This document shows, one piece after another, positions 11,558 to 23,929 of a DNA stretch of 64,000 nt. The notes under the pieces are model-generated. The model did not search any database, had not been told where the DNA came from, and saw nothing but the letters and a program-made list of their open reading frames with translations. Position numbers and translations under genes: made by a program. Each line of letters begins with the position of its first letter. Within the stretch, counting starts at the first letter, position 1. Source of the stretch: Carposina sasakii (Eukaryota > Arthropoda > Insecta > Lepidoptera > Carposinidae); assembly GCA_014607495.2 (NCBI GenBank), contig CP053160.1, positions 9,052,001 to 9,116,000 of the forward strand, given 5' to 3'.

Positions 11558-11928
11558 TATAGCCACGCCCATTATCCTCCAAATAGGTTGGGCATAAGTG
11601 TGCAAATTACACACCTACTTTTCACCAGTTAGCCTATTAAGTCTCACATCGTAAGGGGTGAGTATACCGCCGCTTTTCAGCCACAAATACAACAATCTAG
11701 CGACCACTTATACCTACATATTACAAGTCGGTTGACCTTTCATAACAAAGTAACGCTCCGTACGAGAACCGCAACCAAATCCGCTTATACTCACTTTGAA
11801 AAAGATTTCATAGTCGGGGACTTAAAACCATTGTGATGGAACAAAGATATGATCGAGGCTAAGAACTTTCATAACAATGACTGGAACAACTGCTGCAGTA
11901 ACGAGGGATTTACATATATATAGGCGTA

Positions 11929-11966
11929 CTAGCAGACGCCCGCGACTTCGTCCGCTCACTAAAAAT
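11929..11966 (+). mobile_element. fragment of CCGCG-core LINE/SINE tail
   Basis: TAGCAGACGCCCGCGACTTC then GTCCGC is the diagnostic head of the family. It ends after about 38 bp in unrelated sequence. Confidence 0.6.
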
Positions 11967-12024
11967 GGATAAACTAACTTCTTAAACGTTAACTTCAAAA
12001 TTAGACACGTCTGTCCCTCTCCAT

Positions 12025-12330
12025 TCTGCGGGAGGCGTAAGTTCGATCCCAGTCACGGGCCTGTACCAATGAATTTCTTTCATGTACAGATTTTAATGTT
12101 GCAAAATTGTCACTTAGCTCGTGCCTCGGAAAGCACGTAAAACCGTTGGTCCTGCGCCTGATCTCTCTCCGGTCGTGACGGCTTTCCGTCCCATCGGACT
12201 ATGAGATTAACAGAATAGAGAGTACATCTGTGTTTGCGCACACACTCGTGCACTATAATATCTCCTGCGTACCTGGCCCATCTCCGTAGAGATTGGTCGC
12301 CTTGGCCGAAATACGGTCGGAGATCATCAT
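12025..12330 (+). mobile_element. tRNA-derived SINE family F, copy 1
   Basis: 5'-truncated SINE in sense orientation. It begins in GGGAGGCGTAAGTTCGATCC, which holds the internal pol III B box, and runs through CAGATTTTAATGTTGC and the GCCTTGGCCGAAATACGG block to an ATCATCAT tail. The A box seen in the copy at 60025-60256 is lost here. The 75-codon minus-strand frame at 12110-12337 is an accident of the repeat. Confidence 0.8.
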
Positions 12331-12411
12331 AGTTCATGAAAACCTAGGCTCTAGGTATTTTCTACATTTGACTGATATTTTGCGTAAATTACACTCGTTT
12401 TATTCCTATAC

Positions 12412-12625
12412 ATACACCATCAGCCTATTGCAGTCCACTATAGACGTAGGCTTCCTCAGGACACGCCACAAGGCTACTGCCATAGGGCGATGTTTACCCA
12501 TAGTCCCACGCTGGGCAGGTAACTTAGTGACAGCAGTGTGATTTTCGGACTAGTTGTCGAAACAAGCGCGCAGCCCACCTCACGGAAACTCTTGCCTCTT
12601 ATGATACCCACGGGCAGATATGGGA
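12412..12625 (-). mobile_element. QQWTAIG-type LINE 3' end, decayed
   Basis: On the plus strand it starts CATCAGCCTATTGCAGTCCA, the complement of the QQWTAIG-stop codons, and continues through GTAGGCTTCCTCAGG, GTTTACCCATAGTCCCACGC and a diverged GATACCCACGGGCAGATATG. Older than the copy at 28777, which it aligns with. Confidence 0.7.
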
Positions 12626-13512
12626 TAATACTTTTTTTAGGAGATTAAGTAGCTATCCTTATAATATCTGTGATAAAAGACCATTACTTCACCTGAAGAT
12701 AGGATCCGAAAAGGGGACCTGCCTACATTATGGATTCCCATTATTTTACATCAGCACAAGTAGCATGACCTGCGAAACACGATATGATAAACCGATTTAT
12801 CGACATTTAGCCTGTCAAAATACGATAAATATAGCCGCAAATTTGAATTTTGTATATAGACGATACGATATCGTACAATACGATATCCGATTCGTGGTCA
12901 TGATAGGGGGGCTGGTAAGTACATAAATTAATAAGACATTTGTTTTACCTCCAAACGACCCCAAAGAAATATTAGATTCGTAACAAGCAAATAATAGGCT
13001 GTTTTACATAATTATAGACAGGAATTCGTATCGCATGTATTCGTATCGCTATATTTCAACGGAGAGAATTTACGTTCGAAAAACGCTGCCATTTTGTCGT
13101 GCAAACTTGTTAGTCTTATTAGAAGTTGATTAGGTATGTACTTAATATTCATTACAACACTGATTACAGTCCTAAATAATAAAGTCCTAATGCATAAAAT
13201 TACGAGCAGATACATTCTTCAATGTCTTAAAAGTTTTTGAGGAGTTTTGTCTATTGCATTTCCATGGGAGTAGATTTTAGTACTAAGGGCCACTTGAAGC
13301 AAATGCGTTAAATCTAGATTTAAATTTAGGTGTTATTTTAAATCTATCCACGACTTTATGTTAATGTTTTAGAAGAAGCATAACGACATGTGTGCTAATT
13401 AGCGATTTTTGTGAGTAACCTTCTACAAAACTGTGAATTGGACTGTGAATAGAATATTAACTTCTCAGAAATGATCACCAAAATAACATTGAGACTTGTT
13501 ACCCATTACGAA

Positions 13513-13552
13513 AAAAATAGAAGCCTTTGCCCAACAGTGGGAGTAGAGAGAC
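13513..13552 (+). mobile_element. LINE C-terminal fragment
   Basis: AGAAGCCTTTGCCCAACAGT reads EAFAQQ(W) in one frame, the usual closing peptide of a lepidopteran LINE. Only about 40 bp is recognisable. It lies inside the 101-codon frame at 13471-13776, which otherwise has no motif, so I do not call that frame a gene. Confidence 0.4.
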
Positions 13553-13776
13553 TAATCAAGCTTTCTTTAATACTTGCTAGAGTAGGCGTTTGTTTTATAG
13601 CTCCTCGCCTGTTTGATGATGATACTCAAGTTTTTATTTCGTCGGCCATTGGACAAAGTATATGGCCGTTGCGTGAATGCGCGCTAACGCCACTTGGAGC
13701 TGTAGTTAAATGGCAGTGCGCTTTAACGGGGTACCAAATACATGGTGCCACTTGGAGTTTTACAATACTGTATTGA

Positions 13777-15340
13777 CAGTATTTCATAGTTATGAGCATT
13801 TCCAAGTAATGTCAAATGGCAAAAATAGTACAGTACATACTATATCCGGGAGGTAGCGTTGCATTTTCAAAATAATTTCTGGCTTTTATCCATTGAGTAA
13901 CTCGAACGTCAGCAGCTCCAGTAAGGGTGGGGAGGAATTTCAAGGTCAAAAAAAATAAATCCAAAAATTATTTCTGTTCGTCCGGCAGAGCAATAATAAT
14001 AATTATAGAAACCGTCCAAGAAAATGGCGGGTTGATCAGCAGGTTATATATACCACATGGTGCTGATACAGGTTACTTCTATAAAAATGATAAAAAAAAG
14101 ACCAATAGGGGTTTCAGGGGGTATAGTTGATCCGGTATGCATTAATTGACGATTCTATCCGCTAATTTTCACCTGTACAGTACCTATTACCTGCTGACGT
14201 ACAAGCATTTTCTTTCGGTTTCAAGTTAAAACTACTGATGTCAAATCGACCTATATGTCAAATTCAATAGACTATCAATTATCCATAAAATCACCTAAAA
14301 ATGCAACAGTAATCTATCACTAGGCTATTGGATTTAGCTAGGGCTGAACGGCATACAAGTGATGGCAATGTGTAGAACTTTATTCCATTTTGATAATTAA
14401 CCAGCTCTTATGCTCGTATTCTTAGTGGTAAGAGGTTAAGGCTACTCGAGTGAGAGATGGCTGTACTTCGTTTCTGTTGAATTTATTCCAATAAAATTGT
14501 AACTCTATTTTACTAAAGGGTGAGTTAGATTTTATATTCAGAAGATTTTTTCAAGTATGATAAAGGAATAAGCTTACGTAATGTGGAGAAATGATCGTTT
14601 TAATTCATAAATAAAAACAGTAAATCTCACTTTAATGCGTCATGCTACCCGTGCAAGATTAAAATAGGCTACGTAATGTTGCGAAAATGGAAAAATTTAA
14701 GTTTTTTTATACATCAGCCATGAACCATTAATCTTTCACGTTGTTATTCGGGTATTTCTAAATTATGATGATAGGGCGTGTTTCAGGCATCCCGGTTGTA
14801 GGTACAATAGAGTTTTCTTGAAAACGAATACAACCTTTCATAAAATCTGAAAGCGTACTTGAAGCGTGGTAGTTATGGAGAGCGTTACGAGGACTTTGTT
14901 CCCTTTTAACGTTAAAACTATTAAATAGCTAATAAAGTTTATGTTATTCTTTTATTAACAGATGGATTTTTATTCATAGACGTGGCTGTGTTTGTACCTA
15001 ACATTGCAATAGCATAATTTAACAGTTTCTATACAAGAAAGTAGCTTGTTCTTCCTGCATAGTTTATCCCTGGCGACACAATTTCTATCTCGTGCCCACG
15101 CCACGTGTTTAGTGTTTATGAATGGTTATGTATGATAAGATAAGCTTTAAGCCTTAGATAAGAATAAAACTAAATAAACACTAAACATTGATGTTAGAAT
15201 GTTATAGATAGCTAACCCCTTTAAAAAAGATAAATACATACGAAAGAAAGCGCTAAGTGGATGATGCAATGATACAAGTAAATTTTTTTTTCAATGTACA
15301 CACATTATTTGGTTATTAATGTTATTATTACACATAAATT
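13777..15340. other. no feature seen
   Basis: AT-rich sequence without frames above 70 codons. No repeat shared with the rest of the window apart from common AT-rich simple sequence. Confidence 0.3.
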
Positions 15341-15347
15341 ATAAATA

Positions 15348-15556
15348 ACTAGCAGCCGCCCACGACTTCGTCCGCGTGAGGGGGCGTTGTACCCGTGCGA
15401 AGCCGGGCAGGTTGTTGTATAGACTGTAGCCTTCCTTGGTAAATGTGCTATCTAACACTGAAAGAATTTTTCAAATCAGACCAGTAGTTCCTGAGATTAG
15501 CGCGTTCAAACAAACAAACAAACAAACTCTTCAGCTTTATAATATTAGTATAGATT
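15348..15556 (+). mobile_element. CCCGCGACTTCGTCCGCG-type LINE/SINE, copy
   Basis: About 209 bp. It starts ACTAGCAGCCGCCCACGACT then TCGTCCGCGTGAG, and closes with CAGTAGTTCCTGAGATTAGC, a CAAACAAACAAAC repeat and TAATATTAGTATAGATT. That order is the standard tail of this very common lepidopteran family. No coding region remains. Confidence 0.8.
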
Positions 15557-15559
15557 ATT

Positions 15560-16455
15560 AGTGTACACTGCAGCAGATTAAATTTTACGTACGTTAGCAA
15601 TGATACCCACACTAGGCTAAAGCCTGTCTCGTGGATATCGAGGTTACATTTAACATGTAGAAAAAAAATTAAATCTCAATAAATATCTGCATCAGTTAAC
15701 AAAAAATACGCAGAGTCAGAGACTTTTACCACTATTTATGTCTGCTATACAAGTAAAGTAAACTATTGCGTTAACTATGTATTCTTCAACTAAATTAACT
15801 GCCTCAAATTTTAAAGATTACAATTTGCCTCTAGGGCCACAATACTCGTACTGCATTTTTGTCCAAAAAAATTGCTGGCAGAGAGTACTCTCAGCGCGAT
15901 TCCTTTTACTCTCCGAGACAACTTTATCAACAAAAATTTTTACTCTATCAACTAAATTAGCTAAACTAAATTAGACATTTTCGTCAATAGAGTGCATTTC
16001 ACAAAATTGTTCCTTTGAATGATGGCAATGACTAATATGCATGACTACATAATCTGAGTTACTGCATACAAAAAAATGTCAGTTCCGAAAACAGACGTAA
16101 GAGTTATTCTATAAAACGGATTCTTCCTATATCTAGAGATAAAGGCGCTATTACCAGTGCACAAATGTAGTATGTAATTCTTCTATATCCATGGATCTAA
16201 TTTCCAAAAAGCACGTAAAAAAACAAAGTAACGCCATCCATAAATATGCAACAGCGATAGCGAGCAAAGGTCCCGAATATTCATGCAAGCGGGCCGTTGA
16301 TCAGTTTTTCATTTTTCCATACATTAATACGGAATAAGGCACATTGTGTTCCTATTTGCTTTTATCTCTTCGCCTGTTCGCCTATAAAAAATATTAAAAT
16401 ATATATGTATATAAATATGCTTGAACTATGTGACGAATATTTAGTTCATTTCACT
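15560..16455. other. no feature seen
   Basis: AT-rich. TTACTGCATACAAAAA at about 16061 recurs at 23104, possibly a small diverged repeat, but I could not define its ends. Confidence 0.25.
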
Positions 16456-16465
16456 AGTATCACTA

Positions 16466-16741
16466 CCTATACATACATACATATATATAATCACGCCTCT
16501 ATCCCTTACGGGGTAGGCAGAGCACCAAGGGCCGATAGAACCACATGGTGCCACTTCTGAGCAATTTTGAGGGTATAGTTGAGATGTACAAGTTCGGTTA
16601 GTAGTGACAGGTGGTCAGCCCATCGCCTACAACACCAAGACCCTCTTGTCCCTCTACTGACTTGTACAGTATGCCCGGGAAGAAAAGCAGCTTTAGTATT
16701 ACACTTTTTTTTTTCACTCCCAGAGCAGCATAGAAGAAAGA
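16466..16741 (-). mobile_element. RTE-type LINE 3' tail, copy 3, with target-site duplication
   Basis: The longest copy of this tail, about 276 bp on the minus strand. AGTATCACTA occurs exactly at 16456-16465 and again at 16742-16751, a 10-bp target-site duplication that fixes both ends. The plus strand reads CATA repeats, CTTACGGGGTAGGCAGAGCA, CCACTTCTGA, and ends near CAGAGCAGCATAGAAG. A preserved duplication implies a fairly recent insertion. Confidence 0.85.
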
Positions 16742-17211
16742 AGTATCACTAACCTTCCAATTTCCAAAACTCTTCAAAAATACACCAATATGGGAGTATG
16801 GTATCTCGCATGTGTCTACCTTTTCAACTAGTTTACTATACTATACTAAGTTTACTTCAGAAAATATAAGCATATACTTACTACTTGTGTCTACTATCGA
16901 CCCCTAACCCTATATTTAGTCGTTATGCTGGTCACGATTTCTTACTTCTATGGACTCTACGTGCTAGCTCTTTTCATCTTCTACGCCAATTGATATCAAA
17001 ATATGCCTAAAAGTATTGCATATGTTTGTCGAGATTGTCGCACTGTTGGCACATTTAGGGAAAAGCTGAAGGATCACTACCTGACCATTATTTGAATATG
17101 CTGTCATTTGTTTCTCTCCTTTTTTTCTTAATGTAGTTTTGTAGTTTCTTAGAATTTGTTTAATTGCACATGTTACCCTGTTGTTAACAATTTCTCTTTA
17201 CTTACTTGTCT

Positions 17212-17308
17212 TGCTGGAAGAGATCTCTGGTAGAGATAAGCCTGCCATTGTACATGCATCTCTTCTTTAATATTGTATGCCATATTTTCTTTTTATGTGC
17301 AATAAAGA
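17212..17308 (+). mobile_element. LINE 3' end with AATAAAG signal, copy 1
   Basis: TTGCTGGAAGAGATCTCT, AGAGATAAGCCTGCC and TGCAATAAAGAATAAG are shared with the copies at 50749-50850 and, reversed, 55399-55466. The fixed AATAAAG at the end suggests a polyadenylation-type tail of a non-LTR element. No protein remains. Confidence 0.7.
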
Positions 17309-17309
17309 A

Positions 17310-18560
17310 TAAGAATGTTTCTGTTTGTCCAGGAACCATGCAAAATTATTTCAAGAGAGTTTTCATTTGCATTGAAGATAATGTACCTACGTGACTATTC
17401 ACCGTATTTATCAGGTGTACTTATCATACCTTTTAACTTCGGCGTGTTATTAGGTTAATTATTAAAAAAGAACTAAATGCTTGAATGTTATTTAACTAAT
17501 TAATGGTATTTTACTATTATACTGCATTGCCTTATAAACATATACATATGTAGAATTTTCATTGCAAGATTACAAAATTTCTTAAAGGTTTCATCTTAGT
17601 ATAGTATTTATTTATTCATTTATTTACACGTACACAATACAGAGTACAGTTAACGTTTAACGCAACATCATTTCAATAAATTATAGTACTAAACTGCACT
17701 CCAAAGCTTATTTATTTATGTACTTATTTAAATTACATAGTAAGTATACTAATATTTAAATGAATTCTATTTTAATATAAACAAAGATCAGCACATTTCA
17801 ACTACATACTATGTAACTCCCCTGATAGCAGAATGAATACAAATTCAATGGGTGCTTCCTTTAAATTAAGTTCATTTCCGGCATGCATCTCTTGCGTTGC
17901 AACGATTTCCCTTACATTAGGTTTAGAAAGTGCATTTCTAGATGCACTCGTGCAGGCATTCCAAGTTGCAATCTGGCTTCTAGATTTGACAGCATATCTT
18001 CTGGCGTATCACGATTATACTTCATCAATCACATGATAACTACTTACTACTCGATGATTGTATTCCAGAAATTACAGAATAAACAGAGTTTAAAATTACT
18101 TACTCGCTAATCTCGATATTTGACAAAAAATATGTAGGAAATATCTATCCAAAAGTGTAGGTAGAGTACTCGTATCGATAAATAATGTACACATTATAAT
18201 GTTTTGTATGTATTTGTGGTACAAAGCTCATTAATACAATTTTTCCGCGTATTATTAAATAAAAATGTCTCTTGTGATAAAGGAGCTGAGGTAGGCTCAC
18301 CATTTACTATAAAAAAGGCCAGTTGATACAGTAATTTACGCACACACATTTACCTTTTGCATCTGCCCAAACTTTTTGAACAAAAGGCGTGAGAAGGATC
18401 AACGCACTCTTTGGACATAAAGTACTAACTATGCTGTTATATCCTTATATATGTACTATGTATTTATTTAGTTCTCAATATGTTGTAGACCTTTCTTTTA
18501 AAATCTTATTTTCTCTAAGAAATAAACATCCTACGAGTATTTCTCTACAGATAAATTTTT
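17310..18560. other. no feature seen
   Basis: AT-rich. Several 60-75 codon frames overlap at 17833-18110 with no motif or shared repeat. Confidence 0.3.
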
Positions 18561-19085
18561 AACAAAGTAGTAACTTGAGTAGGAGGAGACAGCCGGCTTC
18601 CGAAATGTCATGTATTTTTCCTTTGTTTATCTCCCTACTTCCAGACAACGTATCGATCTACCATCCACCCGTTTCTTGTCATTTGAGAAAAATATTTTTC
18701 TCGATACCTTCTAGTGAACTGTATGTCTCTCTGAACTTTCGCCATACTTTCGCGAATCTTGGTACAAAATCTCAACGGTCAGTTTTAAAATTTTCAAAAT
18801 ACATTTTACAATATCATACTTAATTTCCTCCATGTCATCTCATCAGCATAGTGTCATTTATTTCTTTATTTATTCCAACTGTTTTTACAGTTTTATTCAT
18901 TTGCTATTTTATTTCCCTTCTAAAGGTTTTCCAATATGGCACAGCTACACCCTCTTCTGCCAATCTCCATTTAGCTTGTTTTATCTCCAAACCCTTCTTA
19001 CTGCGTTTCCTCATTTTATTCCGATATACATTATTGTTATTCCCACAGGACATTTGTGGGCGCGGGCCAGTTACAATAAAGTCGA
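18560..19085 (-). pseudogene. possible decayed coding segment
   Basis: On the minus strand, around 18960-19040, one frame reads KKGLEIKQAKWRLAEEGVAV and then WKTFRREIK before a stop. The neighbouring minus-strand sequence also reads in long broken frames. The charged, W-containing pattern resembles retrotransposon linker regions, but I cannot name a family. The overlapping plus-strand frames are rich in F, S and H and look like shadows. Low confidence. Confidence 0.2.
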
Positions 19086-19389
19086 GGATTTAAGGATATA
19101 CCCATAATTGGAGTTTAAATTGAATCTCCAAGATCGAATCAATTTCAGTTATTCATTGTTGGGGTTTATTACTTGATCGATTCCTTCGCGGTTTCTCTTT
19201 TTACGATCATCGCAATATACTCATCAATATAATTAATTTTACTCTTTTACTGTACTTCAATGATTCGAAAAGTTGGAAAAGTGTTAGTCATTGACCTGTC
19301 TCTAAAATCAAATTATAAGAGATAACACAGATAACATTTTCCTACGAAGTAAAGATGTTATGGAAGGCTAAAAAATGGGCAATTCGGTA

Positions 19390-19640
19390 TGTACTTACGC
19401 AACGCAATCTTCTCACAACTAGGTGCTATATGCAATTTTATTCATACGCTCCTCCGTTTTATCTACAACATAGTCTTGTATTCAAATCGTCTACATTACC
19501 ATGTAGGCACATTCTCTGCAGCATCATGTTGTAATTTAGTTAGAACCTTCTTGCCCAACCAACTCTCACATCAGCTGATAGTCATCTTCAATTGTATAGC
19601 TTATTCGAGGCCTAGCATCCGGAGAATGTAGATTCCATGA
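19390..19640 (-). pseudogene. possible decayed coding segment
   Basis: The minus strand reads a piece with RPRISYTIEDDYQLM, then a stop and ELVGQEGSN, then further stops. It could be a remnant of a retrotransposon endonuclease or an unrelated chance frame. Included only because the amino-acid make-up is less skewed than the surroundings. Confidence 0.12.
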
Positions 19641-20097
19641 CTGGTTTCCCAGGAGTGAGGAATGCAACACCATAGTAATATGTGGTTCGAATGCGAGGTT
19701 AAGGTCACATACAAATGGAGGCCATTTAAAGACGTCGTACGAATAAAGATGTTGTATTACTAGCTAACTTGAAAAGATACTTCCATAGGATACTTAGGTA
19801 GGGTTCTATCTATGCTTTAAGCAGTTCGTCAAATAATCTGCCAGTACTTTTCATTTCAATATATAGACTCATTCGGTATTATTATAAATCTGCCTCTAGA
19901 GTTAAACACTGATTAAATATGACATTTGACAGCAAAATGTATGTAATATCTGTCAAAAGTTAATGTCTAGCTTAAACAGTGATTAAATTCTTTTGTAATA
20001 ACACGGTTAGAGTTTTCTATAAAATTTTCAGATGTCTCTCTTAAAGATAAGCTTACATACATACGTAAGTCGACAATCTTACTTTTATTGCTTTCCA

Positions 20098-20117
20098 CAA
20101 TGTAGGTACCTACATGT
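20098..20117. repeat. 16-bp perfect palindrome with TAGGTA core
   Basis: ATGTAGGTACCTACAT is its own reverse complement. The TAGGTA/TACCTA oligomer recurs all over the window. Confidence 0.7.
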
Positions 20118-20374
20118 TGGAGCTGAAATCTTCGAATTCTAGGTGGCTCCGGGCTAGCTCCGTTAAAACGCTAGCAATTTCTCATCTCGGTTGATACAAA
20201 TTCTCATAGAATTCCAATAAAATACTCATTCGAAACCGCAACACACACAAAATGATCACCGATAGTATGACCGAGTAACCCCAAAACGGGGCATAAACAA
20301 CAGATGATAAATACACCTAAAACAGATTCAGGAAAAACTATTTCCAAGAGTACAGAAACGCGAAGTGTTTTATG

Positions 20375-20530
20375 TGGTGGGGCAGGAGAGGGGATGGTCG
20401 GTCGGTCGATCGCCTTTGGAGTTGGCTGGGTGCACGGAGGGGCAACGCCGCGGTGCGGGGGCGGGGAGGAGCGGCAACGTCGCGCGATCAGCTGTTGCTT
20501 GCGGGTTTAAATTCAGAACAGGCCACGGAT
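20375..20530. promoter_or_regulatory. GC-rich, CpG-containing island 1
   Basis: In an AT-rich window this 155-bp stretch is strongly GC-rich: GGTCGGTCGGTCGATCGCC, GCCGCGGTGCGGGGGCGGGG and CGTCGCGCGATCAGCTG. Two overlapping plus-strand frames reach into it but have no motif. It could be a promoter or non-coding first exon of a gene lying outside, or a fragment of a GC-rich repeat. No TATA box, initiator or splice pair can be tied to it. Confidence 0.25.
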
Positions 20531-21119
20531 ACGTGACGATGTTCACTTGGTCCTTAGGGAGTCGGATGTGGGTTGAAAAATGATGGAAATTCAGTTAAAT
20601 ATCGAAAAGGAATACAATATTAGATTTACCATAGGTAGAGGTAATTGTTGGAATGGGGTTAATGGAATCTGTATAGAGAAAACGATAGGAGCTAAACATA
20701 AACTAGATGCAGAAATTCTTCAAATCATTGGCAGAAATTATTATTATTAACGTAACATTTATTATTTGTCCAGCCAGGTTCTATCTAGGTCTTGAAACTG
20801 ATTGACTCGATCCCTAAACCTCCTTGAACCTGTCGAACCAAGAGAATATTGGAAACTGTGTCAAACTCGCCAAAATTGTTTGCAAGTCAACAAAACAAAT
20901 TGTTTATAACTTCTCGAGGTCAATAATCTTATTTTACGGGCTTCTCGGAATATTGTATCCCAAAACAAAAGCAATCACTTTATATTTTCATCATTTACCA
21001 GGGATCGTTTACCTACCTGCGAAACATTTTCCTAGTCGGAAAAAGGAACTGTTCCAAAATGGCGTCCAATTTTTAGACGCATTAATCTAAATCATAACCT
21101 GACGCAATCCGTTCGAAAA

Positions 21120-21310
21120 CTAAAATTCCGTCCGGGTGAGCGAGATCCCCAGGGACGCGGAAGGAAGTGCAGCGGCTGCGGGGGGGAGGTAGCTCAATAA
21201 TTTGCGTGCGCGGGGGGAAACTGTGAAGAGGGGGGCCAAGAGGGGAACGGGCATGGCAATACCCTGGCTGGCCCACTCGGCAAGGTCACTGCCGATGTTC
21301 ACGCGGCTTC
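21120..21310. promoter_or_regulatory. GC-rich island 2 with a donor-like site
   Basis: A second GC-rich block 600 bp from the first. It contains GTCCGGGTGAGCGAG near 21129-21143, in which GGGTGAGCG resembles a 5' splice donor, then G-runs at 21178-21190, 21212-21218 and 21228-21235. Frames in several registers overlap here without a known domain. The pair of islands may mark an alternative promoter or untranslated exon, which is only inference. Confidence 0.25.
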
Positions 21311-21609
21311 ATTCATGCCAACCAGAAATTATGTTGCATTTTGAAAAGTGTTCGGTGAATGTGGGATTGGTAATGAGGCGGCCATATCGGAATTACATAA
21401 TGATCGTTTTGGCGGGAAAGTTAATTTTCAGGTTATGTTTTCTAACCTCGAACAGGAATATCCTAATGGAAATACGGATAACTTTCTAAAACGACATGAA
21501 TATCTATGTACCCTGCCTGATAAACCTGTAGATAAACATTTACTAGATGTCAAACATATTTTAGGTAATAAACATAATGCAAATATTTGCTTCATCGTAC
21601 GAAGCTGAA

Positions 21610-22350
21610 GGACACAAGTGGTATTTTAGGTAGAAACAATAAAAACATTTTCCATAGACGCCACACATCTCTCTTCCTAACCTTCATCTGTATTAATATT
21701 TACCTCTTTGTATAATTATCCTGTTACTTAGTGCCTATATGTTTAGTAGGTAAATCAATTTAATTCCTACCTTTTTTGATCGCGTATGCAGAAGATCTTA
21801 GATTATTATCACTGACAGGCTATTATTTTATTATTGTAATATCTAAAGGTAGCTGCCGTCTTAAAACTCTACTTCACTCAGTAAATGAAGTTTAAAAGAT
21901 TACTCTACAATTTAAGATACTTTACAATCTAAGACGAAGAGCAAACTTACATCAATACATCATATTATCCTGGAATACGATATACATTAAAGTATCTCTC
22001 CAAAATGAGTATACTTGTTCACTTATATAGTAAATCAGTAACTGCGCCTGGACCACTAAAGCAAAAAGGACTCCCAAATTATGATACCATAGAGAGTTCT
22101 GCTACGTTTTTGTCAGATTTACCTTACCCTCTCGAATAATAAATCTCGGAACACCGCGTTGGGAATGGGCTTGCGGAAACTTGGACGGAGATGGAAAATT
22201 CTACCGACTTCGACCGTACATTAGCGACTAGCTGTTCCTCGCAACTTTGTCTACTAGAGAAACTGCAATGAGAGAGTCGTCCTATACACTTTAAATAAGA
22301 ATCTTGAAATCCCCGGCATAAAAGTACATAGTTAAAAATTGTACTTACCC
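21610..22350. other. no feature seen
   Basis: AT-rich. The 91-codon minus-strand frame at 22124-22399 overlaps the start of a SINE and is not a gene. Confidence 0.3.
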
Positions 22351-22353
22351 ATA

Positions 22354-22600
22354 GACGGCCGATTGGTCTAGTAGGTAGTGACTCTGCCTGCGACGCCATA
22401 TATCCTGGTTTCGAATCCCGGTAAGTGCAAACATTGATATGATGAATATCGATGTTTGTTTCCGAGTCATGGATGTTTCTATACTTATCTATGTATTTAT
22501 ATACCGTTGCTTAGTACCCACGACACAAGACCTTAGGGATCTTACTGTGGGACTAGGTTAATGTGTTGTGTAGTGTGTGAATATTTATTTATAGTTATTT
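22354..22600 (+). mobile_element. tRNA-derived SINE family G, copy 1
   Basis: A tRNA-like head with an A-box-like TGGTCTAGTAGGTAGTG and a B box in TGGTTTCGAATCCCGG, then a body with GTTTCCGAGTCATGGATG, a TTTATATACCGTTGC block, ACTGTGGGACTAGG and a TATTTATTTATAG end. This is a widespread lepidopteran SINE design, transcribed by RNA polymerase III from the internal boxes. A 3' fragment in reverse lies at 45984-46100. No clear target-site duplication. Confidence 0.8.
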
Positions 22601-23639
22601 TTAAATGATTTTGCAGCCTCAATTGTTTAGATCCTGTTTGAAAATTTTCCTGATACCCATATTAAGGATACGTATTATATATATTTCGTAAGATATATAT
22701 TTCGAAATACTCAGTCCAACAAAATTCACCCGTAGCTACGGCTAGCGCTAACACTAGCTTAGTCTAGCGATTTGTTCAACTTTCTTTAAAAGGGAAACAC
22801 TGTAAGGCTTTCTATTAACTATATATACGTCTACTTTCCTATTTCTTTTGTTTGTCTGCTTCTAAGAGCTGGACATTTCATTATATTTTACATCTGTGAG
22901 TAGATTTAGCATAATTACTTAGCAATGACGCAAAGCCGGATAGCACGAAGTTAAAATGTGAATGTTAACTTACGTTGAACATGTAAATACTTAGATGATG
23001 TAGAATGCTGGTAGTACGAGTACTATACCAAAATGCTGTCAAGAGTTACTAGAGTGGTATTCTATGATGACGCTAGTGTCTTCGTTATCTGTACATTACC
23101 TGTATTACTGCATACAAAAATTGTTAGTTCCTAAATCAGGCATACGAATTATTCTACTGAGTTAATTACCTTTATTTGGCCATTTTGTTTCCTGAAATTT
23201 TGTGGTTACGATAAGTATACAAGTAAGTAAGTCGTGGACGTACAGATAGATAAATGCGATCGAATAAAACCCATGAAAAAGTTCACCCTACGAGTCGAGT
23301 AAAAAATATACTAAGGTAAAAAAGCTACTACAAGTACCTATTACTTATTTGAAACAGTGCCTTCGGAGTTTTTTAATGAGTTCACCTATGTAGTTGGAAT
23401 GAGAGCTTGTACACCACCATTAGCATTTGTAGGCGGGGTAGCGCAGAAACTAATGCTCACCTTATCTAGCTGCACTTAGCGAAAATTCTTATCAAAACTA
23501 GCACAGCAATTTTCTTTATCGCCTTATGCAAACTCGATGACCTACTTATAGTTCACGATATTTAAATGTAATGGTTTTGTTTTAATGATAGGATTTTTTC
23601 TAAATTGCTCTTTATATCTGACTTTCTAAGAACCATTTG

Positions 23640-23925
23640 CACAGTGTTTAAAGCTATGATTTCCTAAGATAGCGGTGCCGTAATATAGCGGCCGGATAAC
23701 GTCACTAGAACGTGTTTTCTGTAATAAAAAATCTCTTTTTCCTGGAAAGGGGTAATTTACGTCGTTATTTGCATAGACAACACTCCAACTACGTCATTCA
23801 CTGCCGCCAAATGACAGCCATGCTGTCCCTATTTTTTGAAATAAACAGATGGGACATGTCATTTAAAATTAAACTCAAGATTAAAGCTTTTGGTGCAACT
23901 GGTCCTAACATTATTTTTTATTCTT
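23640..23925 (+). repeat. probable dispersed repeat
   Basis: The segment has blocks I recall from lepidopteran intergenic repeats: ACGTCATTCACTGCCGCC, GATGGGACATGTCATTT and TTTTGGTGCAACTGGTCC. No second copy is in this window, so the call rests on recollection and is weak. The 71-codon frame inside it has no motif. Confidence 0.3.
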
Positions 23926-23929
23926 AATT

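Noticed and set aside
12110..12337. 75-codon minus-strand ORF, partly mirrored at 40661-40861
   Set aside because: Both frames lie inside SINE family F, which explains the shared protein sequence.
13471..13776. 101-codon plus-strand frame
   Set aside because: It contains a LINE tail fragment read out of its own frame and has no other recognisable feature.
22354..22430. Functional tRNA gene
   Set aside because: The tRNA-like head runs into a standard SINE body, with no acceptor-stem pairing.
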